From a virus, in the IMG/VR virus record IMGVR_UViG_3300037042_004723, positions 1-64,000 of that record: a DNA stretch of 64,000 bases. One strand, written 5' to 3'. A program made the position numbers and the translations under genes. Shown here piece by piece: positions 8,180 to 16,557 of this stretch (its first letter is position 1; every line of letters starts with the position of its first letter). The notes under the pieces are model-generated. The model worked only from the letters and a program-made list of their open reading frames with translations, did no database searches and was not told the origin of the DNA.

Positions 8180-8252
8180 TTTCTGTTCCTATCATGTTCG
8201 ACGATGCTATGTGGCGTGGACGCCGCCAGAATTATCAGAAGTCCAACGAACG

Positions 8253-8810
8253 TTACTCGTAATACTTTCGCAGCCGGCAGGAGATTGTGGAGATATTGAC
8301 GCCGAATTCCTTGGCCATGTCTGTGTACGTCTTAGTCTTGGCCATCAATAACAATTCGTCGTCCGTTGCGAACAGCTTGCGACAACGCTTATTGCCCCAT
8401 GTTTCGGTTTGCTGGTGACAGTTGGGGCAAAGGAAGCGCAGGTTGTCACAGCTGTTGTTTGAGTCGTTGCCATCGACATGATCGAGATGTAGCGTGAGTG
8501 GCTTGTTTTGCCATATCGGTTGGCTGCCGCATTCGGCACACTCATATTTAATGATGTTATTCTCGATGATTCTTCTTCGAATAGCCTTCGGTGACAAATC
8601 CGCCAGGTCTTTCTTTTCCCTGGGAGCCTTGCGGATATGCCTTCCTGTCCAATGGGTAATATCTATATTTTCTGCAGATATTCTTTCAAGCAGAGCGGCT
8701 CGCCTATGCTGCCTGGAAGATCCAAATAGTTGACGTTCTAAGTGTGTCTTGTTTTTAACTGCAGCCACTATCCTGCGCAGTTCATCGGATGGTACGTCCG
8801 AAATTTTCAT
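8253..8810 (-). CDS. Free-standing HNH homing endonuclease
   Basis: 185 aa. The HNH core is CAECGSQPIWQNKPLTLHLDHVDGNDSNNSCDNLRFLCPNCH (residues 105-146): CxxC, His-Leu-Asp-His, Asn and CxxC. The C-terminal YTDMAKEFGVNISTISCRLRKY is a helix-turn-helix, the usual target-recognition domain of phage HNH enzymes. Expressed from its own regulated promoter (8811-8853). Confidence 0.88.
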   Translation of the reverse strand: MKISDVPSDELRRIVAAVKNKTHLERQLFGSSRQHRRAALLERISAENIDITHWTGRHIRKAPREKKDLADLSPKAIRRRIIENNIIKYECAECGSQPIWQNKPLTLHLDHVDGNDSNNSCDNLRFLCPNCHQQTETWGNKRCRKLFATDDELLLMAKTKTYTDMAKEFGVNISTISCRLRKYYE

Positions 8811-8853
8811 GAATCCGATGGTACACTAATAATGTCGTATTGAGATACGACGA
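8811..8853 (-). promoter_or_regulatory. HNH promoter with palindromic operator
   Basis: A -10-like TACCAT ends 7 nt before the HNH ATG. Upstream is a perfect inverted repeat GTCGTAT-TGAG-ATACGAC at 8834-8851, placed where a repressor would block the promoter. The -35 (TCTCAA) is weak. Confidence 0.5.
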
Positions 8854-8871
8854 TCTCGTCATCCTTTCAGG

Positions 8872-8994
8872 TCAGCCGGCTTTAGCCAGCTTCGGTTTCT
8901 CTGCGCAACGTACAACCTCGTCGTCACGGAATTCTACCTCGTGGAGGTTGTAAATCACAGCCATTCCGTTGACGTGGCCTTCCACGAATCCCAT
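8872..8994 (-). CDS. Possible 40-aa protein
   Basis: MGFVEGHVNGMAVIYNLHEVE... then a basic C-terminus. It follows the cysteine-cluster gene by 24 nt in the same direction with codon use like its neighbours, but has no clear ribosome binding site. Confidence 0.4.
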   Translation of the reverse strand: MGFVEGHVNGMAVIYNLHEVEFRDDEVVRCAEKPKLAKAG

Positions 8995-9018
8995 GGGTTG
9001 CAAAACCAGATCTGGAGG

Positions 9019-10701
9019 TTATTCGCCATTGCCGGCCAGCTTCCTGCCCCACTGCTCGGCCTTGGCTACCTTGTCTGGAGGTCCCATGAATCTCAGCTTG
9101 CCACCACCGTAGACGTGCCCGATGACCAACATGCCCTTGTCGACAAACGTCTGCGCCATCCTGATAACGTCTGCTCGGGCGAAGGCTCCAGGGACGACCT
9201 CATAGGCCTGCACTTCTTCCTGGTCCGTGAACTCTGTCTTGCCGTTGGTTGGCCCGAAGACGACGCCTAGCTTGTCTGGTCGATCCATGGCAGTGCCCAT
9301 GCCGTACTGGTACAGGCAGTAGAACCCGCGACAGTGGCCAGGCCTGGTGTCGTAGATGGAGCATCCGCGCTCATTGAGGCTCGGGCAGGTTCCCCAGGCA
9401 GGCTTGTTGATTTCCTCGACGCCGAAGACCGTGCAGCAGACCGTACAGTTATGGACGGCGGCCCCTTCTGCGACATAGGATTCATCGTCTTCTACGGATA
9501 GGTTGAACACTTCAATCTGATCGCTTTTTTCAGCGACAGCCTGTACCGGCGTACACCAATAGCCATCCCAGAAAAAGCTTTGCGTTGACGACCAGGCTGT
9601 TTCGATTGGCCGAACTTTGACGGAGTATGAAGCCAGGACGTTGGCATAAGAGGCTGGGATAACTATGTACCATCTGGCGATTCCGAACGTGTACCCGTTG
9701 GACAAACCGGCAAACGAGATGGATGCAGGAATTCCGAGCGAATGGCATAACGCCTGAGCGTCGAGAGCCAACCCACGGTTCACGGTTGTTATCCTGATTT
9801 TGTTCTTGTCGTCACAACTACCGTCCGTGTCTATATATCCGCCTAGGAGATGGAGTCTTTCTTCTCTTGACCAGCCGAAGACGTCTTCATTAAGTTGTTT
9901 GCCGCGTGATCCTTGCCCGCCTTGGCTTACAAGCCAGGCTGCCATTTCTTGGTCGTATGTGTAAATTCTGATCGCTTCTTGATCTTCGCTCATGTTGTAT
10001 ATTTTTGGGACGTTCGCAAGATCTGCTTCGGCGAGAGTGTCTAGCAGCCGGTCGATGTGTGACTCTTCATTGGTACCAGCTGCCAATCCGAATCCTGCCA
10101 GGACATATTCACCTTGGCGCTTCAAACGTTCCTTGATGATATGTCCGTCACCGATATAATATCCGAGAATGCGTGCGCGTTGAGGCCCTGGTCCATTTTT
10201 TGACTGGTGCGTGATTGGTATTGGCGACAGCAGGTAGTCGCCTACTCTGATCTCTTCGGCCGTTGTCCATTGCGTTTGCCAGTCGATTGTTTTGTTACAC
10301 CTGGAACATGTTTTGGCATCGCTCGACGGCCTGTGACCGATACGCTTGCCATTTACCGTTCCGTGGCACGAGCGGACGCTGTTTCGGCGCAGGATCAGGA
10401 ATGGGTGTTCGTTGGTGGCTGTAATTTCCGGTAGGCCTGATGCCTTAATTGACAACGCCCCGTCATCGCTTATCAGTCTCATGGTTGCAGTTACCATTTT
10501 CAAGTTGCCGCGATGAGTTCTGACGAGGTCTCCTATGGCCAGCTCATCGATCGGCCTGTAACCATTCGCCGTTCTAACAAGCGTTCCAGCCACGAAACAG
10601 CCATCGCATGGTCTGACGGCCTGGACGACAGGCAGTGACCGGCGGGGCTTCGCCTGCACCGCCTTCTTGGCCTTGCGCCGTTCTCTATTATTCCGGCCCA
10701 T
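9019..10701 (-). CDS. YkgJ-type cysteine-cluster protein interrupted by an intein
   Basis: A 560-aa precursor; the start at 10701 (MGRNNRERRKAKK) is chosen because it gives a short overlap with the XRE gene and a basic N-terminus. Extein is a 34-aa leader ending PCDG, then CTVCCTVFGV, GTCPSL, RGCSIYDTRPGHCRGFYC: the cysteine pattern of the YkgJ/UPF0153 metal-binding cluster family. The intein splits CDG|C just before the first cluster, so activity should need splicing. Spliced product about 176 aa. Biochemical role of the family is not established. Confidence 0.82.
   Translation of the reverse strand: MGRNNRERRKAKKAVQAKPRRSLPVVQAVRPCDGCFVAGTLVRTANGYRPIDELAIGDLVRTHRGNLKMVTATMRLISDDGALSIKASGLPEITATNEHPFLILRRNSVRSCHGTVNGKRIGHRPSSDAKTCSRCNKTIDWQTQWTTAEEIRVGDYLLSPIPITHQSKNGPGPQRARILGYYIGDGHIIKERLKRQGEYVLAGFGLAAGTNEESHIDRLLDTLAEADLANVPKIYNMSEDQEAIRIYTYDQEMAAWLVSQGGQGSRGKQLNEDVFGWSREERLHLLGGYIDTDGSCDDKNKIRITTVNRGLALDAQALCHSLGIPASISFAGLSNGYTFGIARWYIVIPASYANVLASYSVKVRPIETAWSSTQSFFWDGYWCTPVQAVAEKSDQIEVFNLSVEDDESYVAEGAAVHNCTVCCTVFGVEEINKPAWGTCPSLNERGCSIYDTRPGHCRGFYCLYQYGMGTAMDRPDKLGVVFGPTNGKTEFTDQEEVQAYEVVPGAFARADVIRMAQTFVDKGMLVIGHVYGGGKLRFMGPPDKVAKAEQWGRKLAGNGE
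9448..10599 (-). mobile_element. Intein with LAGLIDADG endonuclease (cysteine-cluster protein)
   Basis: Residues 35-418 of the precursor (384 aa). Starts CFVAGTLVRTANGYRPIDEL (block A), has TATNEHPFLIL (block B with TxxH), a LAGLIDADG segment LHLLGGYIDTDGSC, and ends AEGAAVHN before Cys as the +1 residue. The C-terminal His-Asn needed for Asn cyclisation is present. Expected to be active. Confidence 0.9.
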
Positions 10702-10921
10702 ATAGTCCGATCCGGAGTTCCATCTTGAGAATGGCTGCGATTTTGGCGAGCGTCTGAATGGTGAGATTTGCCCTCCCATTCAAAATCTGAGAGACGCGAG
10801 CCTCGGTGACGTTCAGATGCGCAGCCAGGTCGCGCTGGGTCATGCCGCTCGCCTCGATCGCTGCCGCCAGCATGCTCGCAACGGCCGAGATGGATTTCTG
10901 ACTATGGCTATTCCTGCCCAT
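10688..10921 (-). CDS. XRE-family helix-turn-helix regulator
   Basis: 77 aa with a Cro/C1 type HTH: MTQRDLAAHLNVTEARVSQILNGRANLTIQTLAKIAAIL (residues 26-64). Size and C-terminus (MELRIGLYGPE) resemble HigA/antitoxin-like regulators, but no toxin gene is adjacent. Translationally coupled to the phosphoesterase gene (TAATG overlap). Confidence 0.8.
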   Translation of the reverse strand: MGRNSHSQKSISAVASMLAAAIEASGMTQRDLAAHLNVTEARVSQILNGRANLTIQTLAKIAAILKMELRIGLYGPE

Positions 10922-12687
10922 TAATATCCCGTGGTGAACCAGTTGGTGGCCGATATAGGCGCGATTGCCTCTCCTGAGGTATCGAACAGCTTCTGTACTT
11001 CGGGGCTGCGGTACCTTGCCCCCCCAGTGAAGACTTCAATCTGGTCGTTGATTTTACTGTACCCGACTCCATGCGTGTTCTGAGTGATGCACGTTTTCCC
11101 GCCGCGTCTAACCAGGAGCGTACCGTTTTCTACGGAAGCACACCAAACAGGTCCGACGTATTTATCAACTTCCACATTGCTCAATGAAAGGCGCGTTTTG
11201 TGACGGGCGTTGATGGTCAAAAGAAAGCCGGATGCGCCGCGATTTATCTTAGTACTGCGACGACCTGAAACTGCAGCCAGCTCTTGCAAGAGATCAATTT
11301 CTGCTTCCTTGGAAGAAGAAATTTTAATCCCGTTGAAAGACGATCGCCATCCGTCCGTATGCTGATACTCCTCCAGCAGGATTGACGCCTGCCTGGGACT
11401 CAGATCTCTGAACGCTATTGGTAACGTCTTGTTTTTGGCATCAAAAAGAGATGGAATGATCGAAGATTGATTTGAAATACCGATCTTGACAGTTCCGACA
11501 GCCTGCTCATGAGATGAAAACGGGATATTCATTCTTTCCAAGAGAGCGCGCAGTCGATCTATTTTTCTCTGCTTTAGCAGGTGGAATCGTACTTGTTGAT
11601 GTTCGAATCCTCCGTCGGCTGCAACCCAGATGGCCAGCCGGATTTCGTCGTCAGTGATGGTAAGATCGTCTCGCTGGACTGTCCCGGCACATTTGAACAC
11701 CTTTTCGCCTTCTGTCCATTCAGAAGCTTTGAACAGCTCTGGAGCGCCTGTGTATCGGTTAAATCCTACAAGGCCATGTTCTGGCGTGACCAGAAGATCG
11801 ATGTTTCTCGAACTAATGCGATGCATCGGTCCGTCCCATTGATGATCGGCGAACGCTTGAATTTCATTATATTCAAGCGCCCCAGATTGTAGATTCAGTG
11901 TAGCTACCTCATCGCCGACCGTTAGGTTTTTACGGCTTGTCCAGCCGCGTCGAGTGAGCAGTTCTGTTTCATAGTCAAAGCAGTGGCCGCACAGGACGGT
12001 CACCTTCTTGCCTGGATGCTTGGCGACTTCCTCGATGATGACATCGCCGACGGATTTGCAGGAGAACCAGGGCAGCCACTCGTCGTTGCTGAGAGCGCCA
12101 TCATGCCACGTGGCTTCCTTCCAGGGAGGGACGTGAGTCATTAACAGGATATTGTCAAAGCTTGGCAGGGCCTCAGCTAGTGCAGCACGGATCGTGTCGG
12201 CGGATGATCTGCCTAGCTTTCCTAGCAGATCGATTCTGGAGGATAAGCTGTACATAGCCTGAACGCGCGAGAACTCTTCGATTAAGTCCCAGTCGTTTAG
12301 CAGGACGCTGGATTTGGCAGGCAGGCCAAGCTGGCCATCGCCCCAGCCATCGACGCCAATCAGGCAGGCGCTATCTCCAAGGTCTACGACCCCGGCAGCT
12401 TCGATCCAATTCAGTCGGATCTTCCGTTCGGTTATGCTCTTGGCCCACCGTCGCATTTTGCTAATTGAGCTGCCGTAGTAATCGTGGTTGCCAAGGTTGA
12501 AATAAATCGGAATGTCGATTCTTCCCTGCAGCTCTTTGAGCAGGCGCTCGATCAGCTTTGAATTTGAGACATCGCCCGTGAGCACGAGAATGTCAGCATT
12601 CTCCTTGACGATGGTTTGCGCAAAAATAGAGCGCGCCAGGTTGTCGGCGGACTCCAAATGCGTGTCGGTGGCCCAAACGATACGCAT
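10921..12687 (-). CDS. Metallophosphoesterase interrupted by an intein
   Basis: A 588-aa precursor of a calcineurin-like phosphoesterase. Motifs in order: ATDTHLE (DxH, 7-10), LTGDV (GD), LGNHDY (GNHD), MTHVPP and LCGH|TH. The intein (residues 236-537) lies exactly inside the final GHTH metal-binding motif, between GH and TH, so the precursor must be inactive. Spliced product is about 286 aa. Likely a phage nuclease or phosphatase; substrate unknown. TGATG overlap with the upstream gene. Confidence 0.88.
   Translation of the reverse strand: MRIVWATDTHLESADNLARSIFAQTIVKENADILVLTGDVSNSKLIERLLKELQGRIDIPIYFNLGNHDYYGSSISKMRRWAKSITERKIRLNWIEAAGVVDLGDSACLIGVDGWGDGQLGLPAKSSVLLNDWDLIEEFSRVQAMYSLSSRIDLLGKLGRSSADTIRAALAEALPSFDNILLMTHVPPWKEATWHDGALSNDEWLPWFSCKSVGDVIIEEVAKHPGKKVTVLCGHCFDYETELLTRRGWTSRKNLTVGDEVATLNLQSGALEYNEIQAFADHQWDGPMHRISSRNIDLLVTPEHGLVGFNRYTGAPELFKASEWTEGEKVFKCAGTVQRDDLTITDDEIRLAIWVAADGGFEHQQVRFHLLKQRKIDRLRALLERMNIPFSSHEQAVGTVKIGISNQSSIIPSLFDAKNKTLPIAFRDLSPRQASILLEEYQHTDGWRSSFNGIKISSSKEAEIDLLQELAAVSGRRSTKINRGASGFLLTINARHKTRLSLSNVEVDKYVGPVWCASVENGTLLVRRGGKTCITQNTHGVGYSKINDQIEVFTGGARYRSPEVQKLFDTSGEAIAPISATNWFTTGY
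11077..11982 (-). mobile_element. Intein in the active site of the metallophosphoesterase
   Basis: 302 residues from CFDYETELLTRRGW to KTCITQN, with Thr as the +1 extein residue. Block A and a TPEHGL block B are clear. The endonuclease region is shorter and has only a degenerate LAGLIDADG-like helix around LLEEYQHTDGW, so homing activity may be reduced or lost. Confidence 0.85.
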
Positions 12688-12893
12688 CAGAAGGGAACCT
12701 CGAAGGTGGTTTCCTGCTGGACTACGCAGTGGACCGAGAACACGCCGTAGTGGTCCCGATTGATGGCGGGGTACGCCTGGCGAGCCACCTCCGCATCCTC
12801 GTAGGTGTAGTAGATGCGGTGTTCGCAGGTCTTGGCCATGGAAGGCAGGCCCTGCCGCTGGCGCGTCGCGATGATGTAGATCAGATCACTCAT
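12687..12893 (-). CDS. Hypothetical protein (68 aa)
   Basis: Starts MSDLIYIIATRQRQGLPSMAK; beta-alpha pattern, no family recognised. Overlaps the upstream gene by 8 nt and the phosphoesterase by TGATG. Confidence 0.6.
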   Translation of the reverse strand: MSDLIYIIATRQRQGLPSMAKTCEHRIYYTYEDAEVARQAYPAINRDHYGVFSVHCVVQQETTFEVPF

Positions 12894-13308
12894 GGAGATG
12901 CGCCATCACGTTAGCAGTCCAGTACGACTTCTTGCCGATGCGCGACTTGTCCACGCCAGGGAGTGCCGTCCAGGCCGCAGACCTGGCCTTGGAGGCGGCG
13001 ACATCGAACCCAGCGTAGTCGCTGCCAACCATCATCCACTTGTGGTGGTAAACCCATGGGTCCGGCAGCGCCTTCATCATCTTCACCGAGTTGTCTGAGC
13101 CAACCAGGATTGCGTCGCCCATGGTCGGCTCGTGGGCGGTGCCGAAGTCGGCGCACTGGATAAACGTGACGGCCCCGGTGACGCTGTTCATCTTGACCAG
13201 CACGTAGTCGAAACCGACCGGCAACAGGGCCGCCTGGCGCGCGACGTCCACCTCAACGTAATCACGGTGGACGTACACGCAGCCGCCAATGCGCTTGCCG
13301 GCACGCAT
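12886..13308 (-). CDS. Hypothetical protein (140 aa)
   Basis: Mixed alpha/beta protein with WVYHHKWMMVGSDYAGFDVAASKARSAAW near residues 90-118. It begins immediately after the stop of the upstream gene (TAAATG). Function unknown; third-from-start member of the phosphoesterase operon. Confidence 0.6.
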   Translation of the reverse strand: MRAGKRIGGCVYVHRDYVEVDVARQAALLPVGFDYVLVKMNSVTGAVTFIQCADFGTAHEPTMGDAILVGSDNSVKMMKALPDPWVYHHKWMMVGSDYAGFDVAASKARSAAWTALPGVDKSRIGKKSYWTANVMAHLHE

Positions 13309-13596
13309 TTAAGCGGTTGCCTTGTGCCAGTCGTCAGACGGACGGAGCAAGTGCCAGACGAACGGGCCGGTCATGAAGCTGGTCAGGTGACACCACTTCT
13401 TGGTGTCGAACTCCTGCCCTGTTGCGACAAGAAGGAAAGTCCATGCTTCCTCTGGCTTGCCCGGTACCACCAGCGCCCACAGGCACGGAGAGTTGTTTCC
13501 GTCGACTCCGGCGTGTACGACCTCACAGAACCCGTTGATTTTAATCTCGACGGGCTCTCCGGCCTGGGGGATGGGATACTTGTAGATAAATGCCAT
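13309..13596 (-). CDS. DUF7352-like phage protein
   Basis: 95 aa. IYKYPIP at the N-terminus, PCLWALVVPGKPEEAWTFLLVATGQEF in the middle and FVWHLL near the end match a small beta-rich protein family common in phages (IYKYPL...PCLWALVD...VWHVF). Role unknown. Headed by a class I promoter 6 nt before the ATG; first gene of the operon that continues to about 8.9 kb. Confidence 0.7.
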   Translation of the reverse strand: MAFIYKYPIPQAGEPVEIKINGFCEVVHAGVDGNNSPCLWALVVPGKPEEAWTFLLVATGQEFDTKKWCHLTSFMTGPFVWHLLRPSDDWHKATA

Positions 13597-13603
13597 GCTC
13601 TAT

Positions 13604-13870
13604 CTACAGTCGAGCGCCGCTAACCTTTCGCTTAGTCGGCTCTTTTTCGGCTCCGGATTGCCACCCATTGGAGTAGGAAACGAAGTTCTTTTCCGGGATT
13701 CCCCTCAGGGTAGATGCACGACCTGTGGCCGCATCAAGATAGCCAACCACGAAGGCGATGCTGTCTTGGCCTCCCTTGGCGGAGTTCTTGACGAAGGTTT
13801 TAACCAGCTTCGTGAAGTCCTTGGTGATCTGATTCGATAGCTTCTGGATTGTCTTGTCGGTCTTGGCCAT
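13604..13870 (-). CDS. Hypothetical basic protein (88 aa)
   Basis: Start at 13870 (MAKTDKTIQKLSNQI) is chosen because AGGAG lies 7 nt upstream. N-terminal helix, C-terminal basic tail. This is one of the minority of genes with a real Shine-Dalgarno sequence. Confidence 0.6.
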   Translation of the reverse strand: MAKTDKTIQKLSNQITKDFTKLVKTFVKNSAKGGQDSIAFVVGYLDAATGRASTLRGIPEKNFVSYSNGWQSGAEKEPTKRKVSGARL

Positions 13871-13882
13871 GTCGGGTCTCCT

Positions 13883-13898
13883 GCGCAAGCGCTTGCGT
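13883..13898. repeat. Dispersed palindrome (one mismatch)
   Basis: GCGCAAGCGCTTGCGT, between two leftward genes, 13 nt upstream of the start at 13870 and overlapping its leader. Confidence 0.65.
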
Positions 13899-13900
13899 GG

Positions 13901-14146
13901 CTACTTCGCGGTTCTGACTTGACCACTGGCGTTGACCCGGACGTCCTCTGACGACTCGGCGGGGGTATCTACGCCCTCGATGAGGCCGCAGATGGTGGGG
14001 ACGTCCGCCTTGAGCTGGACTGTCTTGATCGTCCATAGCGTGTCAGGGAACTCGCGGAGGCGGTTCTTCATGATCGTCATGGAGCCGCAGGCCAGCTTCT
14101 TGGCATCGGCATCGGCCTTCTCTACGGCCACGTAAATTTTCGGCAT
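13901..14146 (-). CDS. Hypothetical protein (81 aa)
   Basis: MPKIYVAVEKADADAKKLA... beta-alpha start, no family recognised. GAGGG lies about 8 nt before the ATG, and a sigma70-like TATAAT is 47 nt upstream, so this gene has a conventional leader. Confidence 0.6.
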   Translation of the reverse strand: MPKIYVAVEKADADAKKLACGSMTIMKNRLREFPDTLWTIKTVQLKADVPTICGLIEGVDTPAESSEDVRVNASGQVRTAK

Positions 14147-14193
14147 CGCAGTACCCTCTCATGTAAGCCATTAAAATGGCGTGGAAGGGCGCG

Positions 14194-14199
14194 ATTATA
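14194..14199 (-). promoter_or_regulatory. Consensus -10 box TATAAT
   Basis: Leftward TATAAT preceded by TGCA (extended -10 like). The leader to the start at 14146 is about 40 nt and contains a small CCATT/AATGG inverted repeat. No good -35. Confidence 0.5.
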
Positions 14200-14216
14200 T
14201 GCATCTACGGCCAATT

Positions 14217-14236
14217 GGAAAGGGGCTTTTGCCCCT
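14217..14236 (-). terminator. Intrinsic terminator
   Basis: Leftward hairpin AGGGGC-AAAA-GCCCCT followed by TTTCC, just after the stop of the gene ending at 14252. Unlike most terminators here it is GC-rich and not the GAAAACTC type. Confidence 0.7.
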
Positions 14237-14251
14237 GTTGAGATCTTAGGG

Positions 14252-14554
14252 TCAGTCTATTTCGTCGTCGAGGGTGTTCACGGTCGGGACTCGTTCTATC
14301 CCTGCCTTGGTGAGCGCGACGCCGATGGGGTCGTCCGGGCTGGTCGGGTCGACAAGGGAGTGCATGATGGCGATGGCAGCCTGGAGGAGGCGGATTTCCA
14401 CCATGGCCTCCTTGTAAAGCCCGTTCCAGTCGACGGCCGTACAGGTCCAGCCTGCCAGCTCCCAGATGACCTCTCCGTCGTCGCCGATGCCGTCGTTGTA
14501 GTGCTCTTCTTCGAACTCGACGCGCTTGTCGCAGCGTTTACAGAGAGTGCTCAC
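14252..14554 (-). CDS. Zinc-binding hypothetical protein (100 aa)
   Basis: Begins MSTLCKRCDKRVEFEEEHYND with one CxxC pair and a later WTCTAVDWNGLY. Acidic C-terminus. GAGGA lies about 10 nt upstream. No family recognised. The gap from here to 14687 holds no gene I can support. Confidence 0.55.
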   Translation of the reverse strand: MSTLCKRCDKRVEFEEEHYNDGIGDDGEVIWELAGWTCTAVDWNGLYKEAMVEIRLLQAAIAIMHSLVDPTSPDDPIGVALTKAGIERVPTVNTLDDEID

Positions 14555-14686
14555 TGGATTTCGTCCTCATGGTTCCGATCTAGATAACATCTTGCGTAGA
14601 GCACGCTGGTCGTATTGGTCCATGAACTGCGGGCTGCTGCCGTTGTATCAGAAGCTGGGGCATGGGCCGATATATGTCCACGACGA

Positions 14687-14899
14687 CTACACGTACTCCG
14701 GCCAGACGAAGATGTCCTCGGGGAATCCGCCCTTGAACTGCGGGCGGATGGGGCCGTGCATCTCCACCACCCAGGCGTACTGCCGGTCCGTCTCGGTGAC
14801 CTGCCGCATGGCGGCGGTTGCTTCGACCTGAGACTTGAAGGGGCCGCATTTTGCGATACCGCCGCCCCTGGCGAACCACTGAATTTTCTTCTTTGCCAT
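14687..14899 (-). CDS. Hypothetical protein (70 aa)
   Basis: MAKKKIQWFARGGGIAKCGPF..., a compact basic protein ending in a Trp/Tyr-rich tail. Class I box (TGTAGT, TAGGGC, ATG) directly upstream: leaderless. Function unknown. Confidence 0.65.
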   Translation of the reverse strand: MAKKKIQWFARGGGIAKCGPFKSQVEATAAMRQVTETDRQYAWVVEMHGPIRPQFKGGFPEDIFVWPEYV

Positions 14900-14924
14900 G
14901 CCCTAACTACAACGGGGCTGGCGA

Positions 14925-15251
14925 TTATTTTCGTGCTTTGTTCAGGCTTTTGAGCACAGTTTCGGCCTGGGCGATGATGTCCTTGAGGTGGTCAGCGACA
15001 GCGGCGGCCTCCTCCTTGGGGCCAATGAGCTTGGCGACATTCTTCCAGTCGGAGCCATCGCCGGACATGTCCCATTCGATGTCCTTGAGGGCCTTGGAGA
15101 CCTGGAACAGGAGCTTGGCGAATGCTACGCCCTGAGCGCCAAAGGTCGCGGGGCCTTCGTCGGGATGACCGGCGCGGCTGTAGTTGGCGGAGATCTTCAT
15201 CGCCGCTTCTTCGACGCGGCTGTAGAGGTAATCGAGAGATCCGCCGCTCAT
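14925..15251 (-). CDS. MSGGS-type conserved phage protein
   Basis: 108 aa starting MSGGSLDYLYSRVEEAA, an N-terminus shared by many phage hypothetical proteins (MSGGSxDYLYxKI). Mostly helical. It directly abuts the stop of the exported protein gene upstream. Function unknown. Confidence 0.65.
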   Translation of the reverse strand: MSGGSLDYLYSRVEEAAMKISANYSRAGHPDEGPATFGAQGVAFAKLLFQVSKALKDIEWDMSGDGSDWKNVAKLIGPKEEAAAVADHLKDIIAQAETVLKSLNKARK

Positions 15252-15548
15252 CTATGGCTCCACTTCGCGAAGGAGTGAGACGACGTCACAGGAATCATTT
15301 ACCTTGTCGTCGTAGCCAATAAACGTCAGCTGATTGCCGGCGTATTCTCCCTTGCCATTCCAGACCAGGATGGCCTTCTGGCCGGTTGCGTACTCGTAGC
15401 AGTACTTGGTTCTGATATACAGGTCGGTGCCGTCGATCTTGTACAAGTTAGAGTCCTTGCGCGTGACCGACACCTTGTAGTAATCCGCCGCGTAGCAAAC
15501 GTCTGACATGATCACAGTCAGCAAGACGGCGACGATTAAATTATTCAT
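15252..15548 (-). CDS. Small exported protein with signal peptide
   Basis: 98 aa with a typical signal sequence (MNNLIVAVLLTVIMSDVCYA-AD): hydrophobic core, then a CYA-A cleavage-like site near residue 20. The mature part has two cysteines that could form a disulfide. Overlaps the upstream gene by 4 nt. An envelope or lysis/superinfection role is possible but not shown. Confidence 0.6.
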   Translation of the reverse strand: MNNLIVAVLLTVIMSDVCYAADYYKVSVTRKDSNLYKIDGTDLYIRTKYCYEYATGQKAILVWNGKGEYAGNQLTFIGYDDKVNDSCDVVSLLREVEP

Positions 15549-15847
15549 TTGATCAGTTCCTTCGGCTTCAGAATGGTGGAGAGCTTTGCATCCGGGAACG
15601 CATCCATGACCAGCTTAAGGGCGGCTGCTTGCTTCAGGAAGTCCTCGGGGGTTAGCTCGACTCGGTCTTTGCCCGTGCAGGTAGGGACTAGCCAGAAGAA
15701 TTCGTTCTTCCTGATGAACATGCAGATCTCGACCTTGAGGTCCTTCCAGGACTGGATCATCTCAGGTGTCACGTACTCCATGTCGTCGTTGCAGATGTCG
15801 GCCTGCACGCCGTCGATTGTTACCTGCGACTTGTCATCGTCAACCAT
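15545..15847 (-). CDS. Hypothetical protein (100 aa)
   Basis: MVDDDKSQVTIDGVQADICND...; alpha/beta, no family recognised. Class I promoter upstream (TGTAGA, TAAGCC, ATG). First gene of a three-gene operon. Confidence 0.65.
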   Translation of the reverse strand: MVDDDKSQVTIDGVQADICNDDMEYVTPEMIQSWKDLKVEICMFIRKNEFFWLVPTCTGKDRVELTPEDFLKQAAALKLVMDAFPDAKLSTILKPKELIK

Positions 15848-15891
15848 GGCTTATCTACAATTGAGAGCATCGAATCTTTCACCAAAATGTT

Positions 15892-16053
15892 CTAACGGCG
15901 ACCGATGAGCATGCGGCCGGAGGACAGAGGCTCGCGATGGGAGACCAGGCCATACAAAAAGTGCCCGTCGGGCCCGGAAGGAAAGGTGATTGGGAAATCG
16001 TTCTCCTTCCGGGACCAACGAGCGAGAAGCCTGTCCTTTCTGATAATCGTCAC
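15892..16053 (-). CDS. Small protein with GTG start (53 aa)
   Basis: MTIIRKDRLLARWSRKEND..., basic N-terminus and LIGRR end. GTG at 16053 lies 11 nt after the stop of the gene ending at 16064. It reads as a plausible coupled gene, but has no family match I can recognise. Confidence 0.5.
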   Translation of the reverse strand: MTIIRKDRLLARWSRKENDFPITFPSGPDGHFLYGLVSHREPLSSGRMLIGRR

Positions 16054-16063
16054 TGTATCGAGA

Positions 16064-16531
16064 TCACTGAATGTAGATCCAGTCGCGCACCATGCTGGCG
16101 AACTTGACCTTCTTGATCTCGTTGTTGTCGGTGCGCTTAATCTTGACGAAGACGGACTTGCTGTCACCAGAGACGCAGGTATAGGAAACCTTGCCGTCGC
16201 GGCGAGCCCATTTACCTAGACGCCGCCCAAGCAGTTCGTCGAACTGCTTCGCTTTGGCTATGGGCTTGGGGCCGATGATTTTCACCTTGGGCGGGCCCAG
16301 GTCCACGCCTGGCTTGCGCAGGACCGGGATGGCGACGCTGAGCTTCTCCGGGCGGCCCTTCCACGACAATGAGCCTACGACCGTCTGCTTGGGCAGTTCA
16401 GCCCGCATGGCCTCGGCAGCCAGCTTCCAGGCGAGCGCCGTAGCCTCGACGGTGAACAGGTCCATGAGGATGGCGATGCGGGCGGAGAAGACTCGCATCA
16501 GGTCGTCAACTTCTTGAATGGCGTTGCTCAT
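16064..16531 (-). CDS. Hypothetical protein (155 aa)
   Basis: N-terminal helical half with MRAELPKQTVVGSLSW, basic middle, and a C-terminal beta segment (VFVKIKRTDNNEIKKVKFASMVRDW). No family recognised; nucleic-acid binding is possible from the charge. Confidence 0.6.
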   Translation of the reverse strand: MSNAIQEVDDLMRVFSARIAILMDLFTVEATALAWKLAAEAMRAELPKQTVVGSLSWKGRPEKLSVAIPVLRKPGVDLGPPKVKIIGPKPIAKAKQFDELLGRRLGKWARRDGKVSYTCVSGDSKSVFVKIKRTDNNEIKKVKFASMVRDWIYIQ

Positions 16532-16557
16532 AGGGTAACCTTGATAGGGGTTTCAAC

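Noticed and set aside
9019-10779. Start of the cysteine-cluster gene at 10779
   Set aside because: That would overlap the XRE gene by about 90 nt with a low-quality N-terminus; ATG 10701 gives a short overlap.
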